Below, in pieces: positions 59,060-64,000 of a DNA stretch of 64,000 bases (position 1 is the first letter of the stretch; every line of letters begins with the position of its first letter). The notes beneath the pieces were generated by a model. That model saw only the letters and a list, made by a program, of their open reading frames with translations, was not told the DNA's origin and did no database searches. Source of the stretch: Archivesica marissinica (Eukaryota; Mollusca; Bivalvia; Venerida; Vesicomyidae); the NCBI GenBank assembly GCA_014843695.1, contig CM026404.1, positions 87,120,953-87,184,952 of the forward strand, written 5' to 3'. The position numbers were made by a program, and so were the translations under genes.

Positions 59060-59557
59060 GTAATGCTAAATATAGCTATATACATAATACAGTTAAACCC
59101 ATCTAATTCAAACCCACTCTAATCCGGAATCCACTCTAATACGGAATCCACTCTAAACCAGACTTTACTCCTGAATTTTCCTTTCTTTTTTCATTGTAAT
59201 AAAAATGCCTCAAATCCGGAACCCTTCTATTTTGGAAACCGGGTGAAATTAAAAATGTTCAGCCAAGTGTTTTAGCTCCACTATCCGAATAGTAAACAGC
59301 ATAGAGCCTGATCAGACGGTATGTTCAATGCCATCTGATCTGGCTCTATGCTGTTTGCAAAAGCGACTTTAGTCCTGATTGGCAGGTTACAGATTAATGA
59401 AAACTACCATGAAATCTCTGCAACACAATATTTTACTTATACATATCATGCTGATGATATCGGCTGCCATGGTAACACATCTGGATCTAACATGGCTTGG
59501 GTTGAAACCAACAGGGAAGTACTAGCTATAAGTGAAGAAGTATCTATTTCAACAAAC
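59060..59557. other. Intronic DNA with an F8 hairpin
   Basis: 59277-59365 is one F8 hairpin (acagcatagagcctgatcag against gatctggctctatgctgt). 59095-59160 has a short motif (ccactctaatccggaat) repeated three times. The rest up to exon 3 is unique. Confidence 0.6.
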
Positions 59558-59635
59558 CTCCTCAATTCTTATAATGGCTACAGCCACAACCTGCGACTGA
59601 CTGACAGCAACAAATGCCTGAATCTCTGTACCATC
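59558..59635 (-). CDS. CFAP61: CFAP61 exon 3 of window
   Basis: 78 bases, 26 codons, phase 0 at both ends: DGTEIQAFVAVSQSQ to IIRIEE. Acceptor ttttatag, donor gtttgt. The acceptor and about the first 11 exon bases are also the repeat unit of the adjoining 33-bp array. Using a later AG in tacag would lose the conserved DGTE start. Confidence 0.93.
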
Positions 59636-61340
59636 CTATAAAACAAAATACATAATGTCTGTACCATCCTATAAAACAAAATACATAATGTCTGTACCAT
59701 ACCGTAATATAAGATATATAAATACAGTAACATCATATAAAACAAAATACATAATGTCTGTACCATACCGTAATATAAGATATATAAATACTGTACCATC
59801 CTATAAAACAAAATACATAAAGTCTGTACCATACTGTAATATAAGATATATAAATACTGTACCATCCCATAAAACAAAATACATAATATCTATACCATCC
59901 TATAAAACAAAATACATAAAGTCTGTACCATACTGTAATATAAGATATATAAATACTGTACCATACTGTAATATAAGATATATAAATACTGTACCATATT
60001 GTAATATAAGATATATAAATACTGTACCATACTGTAATATAAGATATATAAATACTGTACCATCCTATAAAACAAGATACATAAAGTCTGTACCATACTG
60101 TAATATAAGATATATAAATACTGTACCATCCCGTAATATAAGATATATAAATACAGTACCATCCTATAAAACAAGATACATAATGTCTATACCATACCGT
60201 AATATAATATATATAAATACAGTACCATACTGTAACATAAGATATATAAATACTGTACCATCCTATACAATAAGATACATAAAGTCTGTACCATCCTATA
60301 AAACAAAATACATAATATCTATACCATCCTATAAAACAAAATACATAAAGTCTGTACCATACTGTAACATAAGATATATAAATACTGTACCATCCTATAC
60401 AATAAGATCATAAAGTCTGTACCATACTGTAATATAAGATATATAAATACTGTACCATCCTATAAAACAAAATACATAAAGTCTGTACCATCCCGTAATA
60501 TAAGATATATAAATACAGTACCATCCTATAAAACAAAATACATAAAGTCTGTACCATACTGTAAAACAAAATACATAATGTCTATACCATCCTATAAAAT
60601 AAAATACATAAAGTCTATACCATCCCATAATATAATATATATAAATACAGTACCATCCTATAAAATAAGATACATAAAGTCTGTACCATACCGTAATATA
60701 ATATATATAAATACAGTACCATCATATAAAATAAGATACATAAAGTCTGTACCATACCGTAATATAATATATATAAATACAGTACCATCCTATAAAACAA
60801 AATACATAAAGTCTGTACCATACTGTAATATAATATATATAAATACAGTACCATCCTATAAAATAAGATACATAAAGTCTGTACCATACCGTAATATAAT
60901 ATATATAAATACTGTACCATCCTATAAAACAAAATACATAAAGTCTGTACCATACCGTAATATAATATATATAAATACTGTACCATCCTATAAAATAAAA
61001 TACATAAAGTCTGTACCATACCGTAATATAATATATATAAATACTGTACCATCCTATAAAACAAAATACATAATGTCTATACCATCCTATAAAATAAAAT
61101 ACATAAAGTCTATACCATCCCATAATATAATATATATAAATACAGTACCATCCTATAAAACAAAATACATAAAGTCTGTACCATACTGTAATATAATATA
61201 TATAAATACAGTACCATCCTATAAAATAAGATACATAAAGTCTGTACCATACCGCAATATAATATATATAAATACTGTACCATCCTATAAAATAAAATAC
61301 ATAAAGTCTATAACATCCTGTAAAACAAGATATATAAAGT
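59636..61340. repeat. 33-bp satellite seeded by the exon 3 acceptor
   Basis: Two 33-bp unit types intermingle: gtaccatcctataaaacaaa plus atacataaagtct, and gtaccatactgtaatataag plus atatataaatact. The first, read on the minus strand, contains ttttatag then gatggtacag. That is the real acceptor and the first ten bases of exon 3. At least 20 such copies are visible. Confidence 0.96.
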
Positions 61341-61569
61341 TTGTACATCGAGTGGCATCCTCTACAATGAGATGTAAGTATTTTATTTTGCTAGACAACT
61401 TCGAACATATTATGTAGAAAGTTTACTTTTTTTCAACATAAGATATTTTGGATAACTCCATACAAAAGCCAATAGGGCCTCCAGATATGTCTGGTAGAAT
61501 ATTAACATGTTTTAACTACATAGTATTACATCATCTCTCCTCGGTTTGTTATATAACGAGTGTTATTAC

Positions 61570-61696
61570 ATCATCTCTCCTGGCTGTGTTGTACTGTGTG
61601 AAGTCTTTCAGAAGATTCTCATGCAGGTCTATGCTCCCAGTCAGCTTCTCCACACCATCATAGTCACTCTTGGAGGCCGCACGAACAGTAAAATCT
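61570..61696 (-). CDS. CFAP61: CFAP61 exon 2 of window
   Basis: Acceptor tttcag. The first A completes Lys from exon 1, then 42 codons follow from DFTVRAASKSDYDGVEKL to NTARRDD. The donor is gtaata. A second copy of the donor surroundings (tacatcatctctcct on the plus strand) lies about 39 bases into the intron. Confidence 0.92.
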
Positions 61697-61765
61697 CTGA
61701 AAGAAACAGATTCGTAATTCATATGATTTATTCGGCAGAAATGAAAACACTCTTAAAAACATGAA

Positions 61766-62392
61766 ATGTTAATCGGGTATGAACTACATTGGGCATGCTT
61801 AAAGTTAGCGTGGATGCCAAATCGCGGGTTAATAGTTTCCATCAGGTATGAACTACATTGGGCATGCTTAAAGTTAGCGTGGATGCCAAATCGCGGGTTA
61901 ATAGTTTCCATCGGGTATGAACTACATTGGGCATGCTTAAAGTTAGCGTGGATGCCAAATCGCGGGTTAATAGTTTCCATCAGGTATGAACTACATTGGG
62001 CATGGTTAATGTGTGTGGAGGTCGAAGGCATCCATGCTAGCCTTAAATACGCCCAATGTAGTTCATACCCCGATGGAAACTATTAACCAACGATTCATTA
62101 CTTATATTTACATTAATTATTCTTTTCAATAACATTAAGAAAAATATACCACACTTCGCAATTAAAATGTATTTAGACGAGATTTGCGACTTGCCGTGTG
62201 TGGGATCTGGTAAATAGATCATCCTTAGAACAGCGTACACTGTAAGACACACATTTTCTTGTGAGGAATACTGCCAAACACGGCGAATGAACATGACCGT
62301 AACTTTGAGTACGCATGTCAGCTGCATATCATTAGTGTGGAAAGTAATGCGAAAATGGATACAAGCAGGATATATAAGTACGGAAATGCAAT
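61766..62392. mobile_element. Foldback element F1, copy 4, left end amplified
   Basis: The left arm region (gggtatgaactacattgggc to gggttaatagtttccatc) is present four times at about 69-bp spacing. The single right arm and the usual body follow. The other F1 copies have one left arm. Confidence 0.8.
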
Positions 62393-62397
62393 AGGGA

Positions 62398-62520
62398 TAA
62401 GGTGGATTTTCGCCAAGTACTTCCACACGAATGACCACATATACGCTTTCATCCGCGCCAACGAGAGTGATTAATATAAGTTGTTAAAAGTTGCTTCGAA
62501 ATTAACTTTAAGCTTTAAAC
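62398..62520 (+). mobile_element. S4 SINE 3' part
   Basis: From aaggtggattttcgccaagt to the aagctttaaac tail. It directly follows the F1 element. Confidence 0.65.
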
Positions 62521-62575
62521 AAGTGGTCAAACTGGATGATGTATTAATAAATGTGTTGGTTTTTCTTTGGGTTTT

Positions 62576-62893
62576 TGGGTATGTTTATTTTTCGTCACTA
62601 TGGTTACTCGGGGCAACGCCTCTGGAAGTATATTAGTCATTTTATTTGTTTTGGAGGATGAGAAAAGATACAGAAGACGTTCAAATTCCAGAAACATCCC
62701 CGGTTCTTTTAAATGCCCTGTGTATACATAGCACCAGTACACGGATGAGACATTGGTTTTTTTGCTCGCCCACATGGTTCGCCGGCAGCGAGGGTAAAAT
62801 ATGCTCAATCATCATTGACATTGGTTAATAGTTCCATAGTACGACTGTTAATATTATTATGGACAGATGTCGGATCGAACCTGCAATCCATGG
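62576..62893 (-). mobile_element. Diverged S2 SINE, split by an S3 SINE
   Basis: Body and head on the minus strand. The head resumes at 63125 after the S3 insertion (ttcgcagtccaacaacttaa). Strongly mutated and so probably old. Confidence 0.65.
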
Positions 62894-62895
62894 AT

Positions 62896-63113
62896 CCAGT
62901 GGATGCGCGTTCGCTTCAGGTGCGAAAGGTCCAGAGTTCGAGCCCCACTGGAGCCATTACGATTGTGCCCTTAGGCAAGGCATTTAAATTCCACATTGCC
63001 TCTTCTCTCTCCTTCATGGCGATGGATTCCATCAGGAATGAGGTCTCGAAAGTGATTAATATAAGTTGAAAGAACTTGTTTCGCAATTGAGCTAAAATAA
63101 ATTTGTATAAACT
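62896..63113 (+). mobile_element. S3 SINE with target site duplication
   Basis: Inserted into an S2 copy and flanked by an 11-bp duplication aatccatggat (62885-62895 and 63114-63124). The B-box-like gagttcgagcccc is intact. It ends aaataaatttgtataaact. Confidence 0.85.
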
Positions 63114-63296
63114 AATCCATGGATTCGCAGTCCAACAACTTAAACCACTGAACAACTGACCCATCTATGATAAGTTTGTTGTTGTGCAGGATTTGTTACC
63201 AATACCAACCAATCAAATCGTTCAGAACAACTTTCATAAAACTATACTGAGATGCAACAATTTGTAACCATAACGAGACTACAGGCTTACTTTAGT

Positions 63297-63515
63297 TTAA
63301 CCCATTTCATTGGATACATTTAAAGGCTTTTGCAAACAACATAGATCCAGATCAGCCGCAGTGTGACGCTGCATGCTGATCAGGATCTATGTTGTTTGCT
63401 ACATAGCCAAGTGTCTTAGCAAAATCATCTGAATAGCAAACAGCATAGAGCATGATCATACGGTACATTCCGTGACGGCTGATCTGGCTCTATGTTCTTT
63501 GCAAATACTGTTTAA
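63297..63515. mobile_element. TTAA-bounded F8 element
   Basis: Two hairpin cores (gatccagatcagccgcagtg and complement, then a degraded second) lie between TTAACCC at 63297 and TTAA at 63512. It is just downstream of exon 1 in the intron. Confidence 0.65.
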
Positions 63516-63635
63516 CCGGTAAACAATATTTTATTCAAGAATGGTACATAACATAGGAATAGTTGTAACAGCCCAGTTAGGATTGGGGGAAAAGTTACAT
63601 AGTAACTTATTCGAATCCCTTTCCTTGCGACTTAC

Positions 63636-63706
63636 TTTAATAATCCATTTCTGTGGAACACATATAGTTCTTGAGACAGCGTGCTGGGACATCTTGGGGT
63701 CACTCT
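63636..63706 (-). CDS. CFAP61: CFAP61 exon 1 of window
   Basis: Acceptor ttacag, donor gtaagt. Read in phase 0 it gives RVTPRCPSTLSQELYVFHRN then GLL, plus two bases that complete Lys with the next exon. Another frame is also open and longer here, but only this one matches the family and the phase of exon 2. Just upstream in the gene (63707-64000) no further exon was recognised. Confidence 0.88.
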
Positions 63707-64000
63707 CTGTAAGTAGAGGATACAGGTAGAACACACATCTGCACACTATAACACTTTTCAAATTTCAAATGGATTGCAAGATTCCAAGATTAAACCAATC
63801 ATTTGAGTCACGTTTGAGATCTCAGCAAAGTTTTATGATCTAATCAATGACCTGAGTTGGGTGTAGTTTATGTGGTACAGCACTTTGAATAAAGAATTTT
63901 GGTCAAAACACCTTCAATAATTTAATAATTTAAGTATATTTTCAAGATTTTTGTTAGTCAAATTGTTTGAAAATATAAGAAAAACAAAAACCACAAACAT
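63707..64000. other. CFAP61 intron running off the window
   Basis: The stretch upstream of exon 1. It holds the polypyrimidine and acceptor region, then AT-rich DNA. No further exon was recognised. Confidence 0.5.

Larger units (their letters stand above)
17717..63706 (-). other. CFAP61: CFAP61 orthologue, partial gene (12 internal exons)
   Basis: CFAP61 is a conserved axonemal protein linked to the calmodulin- and spoke-associated complex at the base of radial spoke 3 in motile cilia and sperm flagella (family knowledge). Twelve exons on the minus strand sum to 1695 bases and 565 codons. Every junction has AG/GT boundaries, and consecutive exons join in frame. The order matches the family: a segment ending LYVFHRNGLL, the IEYIRSHYN and HHERAEHG region, the [12 protein letters not shown] region, a Rossmann-type IVVVGASDVG, an oxidoreductase-like region with YDHLILCTGEQY, a second nucleotide-fold-like strand VIVYGQTLDAY, and the conserved NDACLVYDGKLVID end. 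The gene start is right of the window and C-terminal exons were not found left of 17717. Genomic span to coding ratio is about 27 to 1 because introns hold satellite arrays. No disabling mutation was seen. Confidence 0.95.

Noticed and set aside
59655..61417. 250-280-codon open frames on both strands
   Set aside because: The 33-bp array, whose origin is the exon 3 acceptor rather than a coding sequence.
2858..63113. tRNA-like heads as functional tRNA genes
   Set aside because: Each is fused to a recurrent SINE body and tail, and the acceptor stems do not pair convincingly.
63531..63761. Longer open frame across exon 1 (with ICVPQKWIIK)
   Set aside because: The alternative frame gives the CFAP61-like LYVFHRNGLL and is the only one whose phase joins exon 2.

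Overview
The window is animal nuclear DNA. It holds part of one intron-rich cilium gene, one single-exon GPCR gene, several tRNA-headed SINE families, short inverted-repeat elements and very large minisatellite arrays. The mix (GC-poor DNA, many TTAA-bounded and foldback elements, tRNA-derived SINEs, a mollusc-like adenosine-type receptor) suggests a bivalve mollusc, perhaps a heterodont such as Dreissena. The species guess is inference only. I estimate that tandem arrays make up a little over half of the window.

Layout. 1-2195: two minisatellites with a 1000-N gap. 2.2-12.7 kb: a mosaic of SINEs, TTAA-bounded MITEs, foldback elements and small arrays, with no host gene recognised. 12975-14081 (+): an intronless adenosine-receptor-like GPCR, followed directly by a 26-bp array that repeats its own last codons and stop. 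15-17.7 kb: more MITEs and SINEs. 17717-63706 (-): twelve internal exons (1695 coding bases, 565 codons) of a CFAP61 orthologue. Each consecutive pair joins in a compatible reading phase. The start of the gene lies beyond the right edge. Its C-terminal exons were not found left of 17.7 kb.

CFAP61 introns carry most of the repeat mass: a 30-bp array (6.3 kb), a hAT relic inside a 36-bp array (2.3 kb), a 19/20-bp array (3 kb), a 57-bp array (6.5 kb), a 23-bp array (4.3 kb), a 45-bp array (1.1 kb), an 18-bp array (4.6 kb), a 24-bp array and a 33-bp array (1.7 kb).

The most interesting pattern is where arrays start. Several minisatellites are amplified copies of a functional boundary: the exon 3 acceptor plus the first exon bases (33-mer), the exon 4 donor (24-mer), the exon 10 donor (36-mer) and the GPCR stop-codon region (26-mer). 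Single extra copies of boundaries occur at the exon 8 donor, the exon 12 acceptor region and the exon 2 donor. MITE families show the same behaviour at their termini, giving 37, 66, 35, 69, 114 and 42-bp arrays. Exon numbers used here count from the right edge of the window (exon 1 = 63636-63706).
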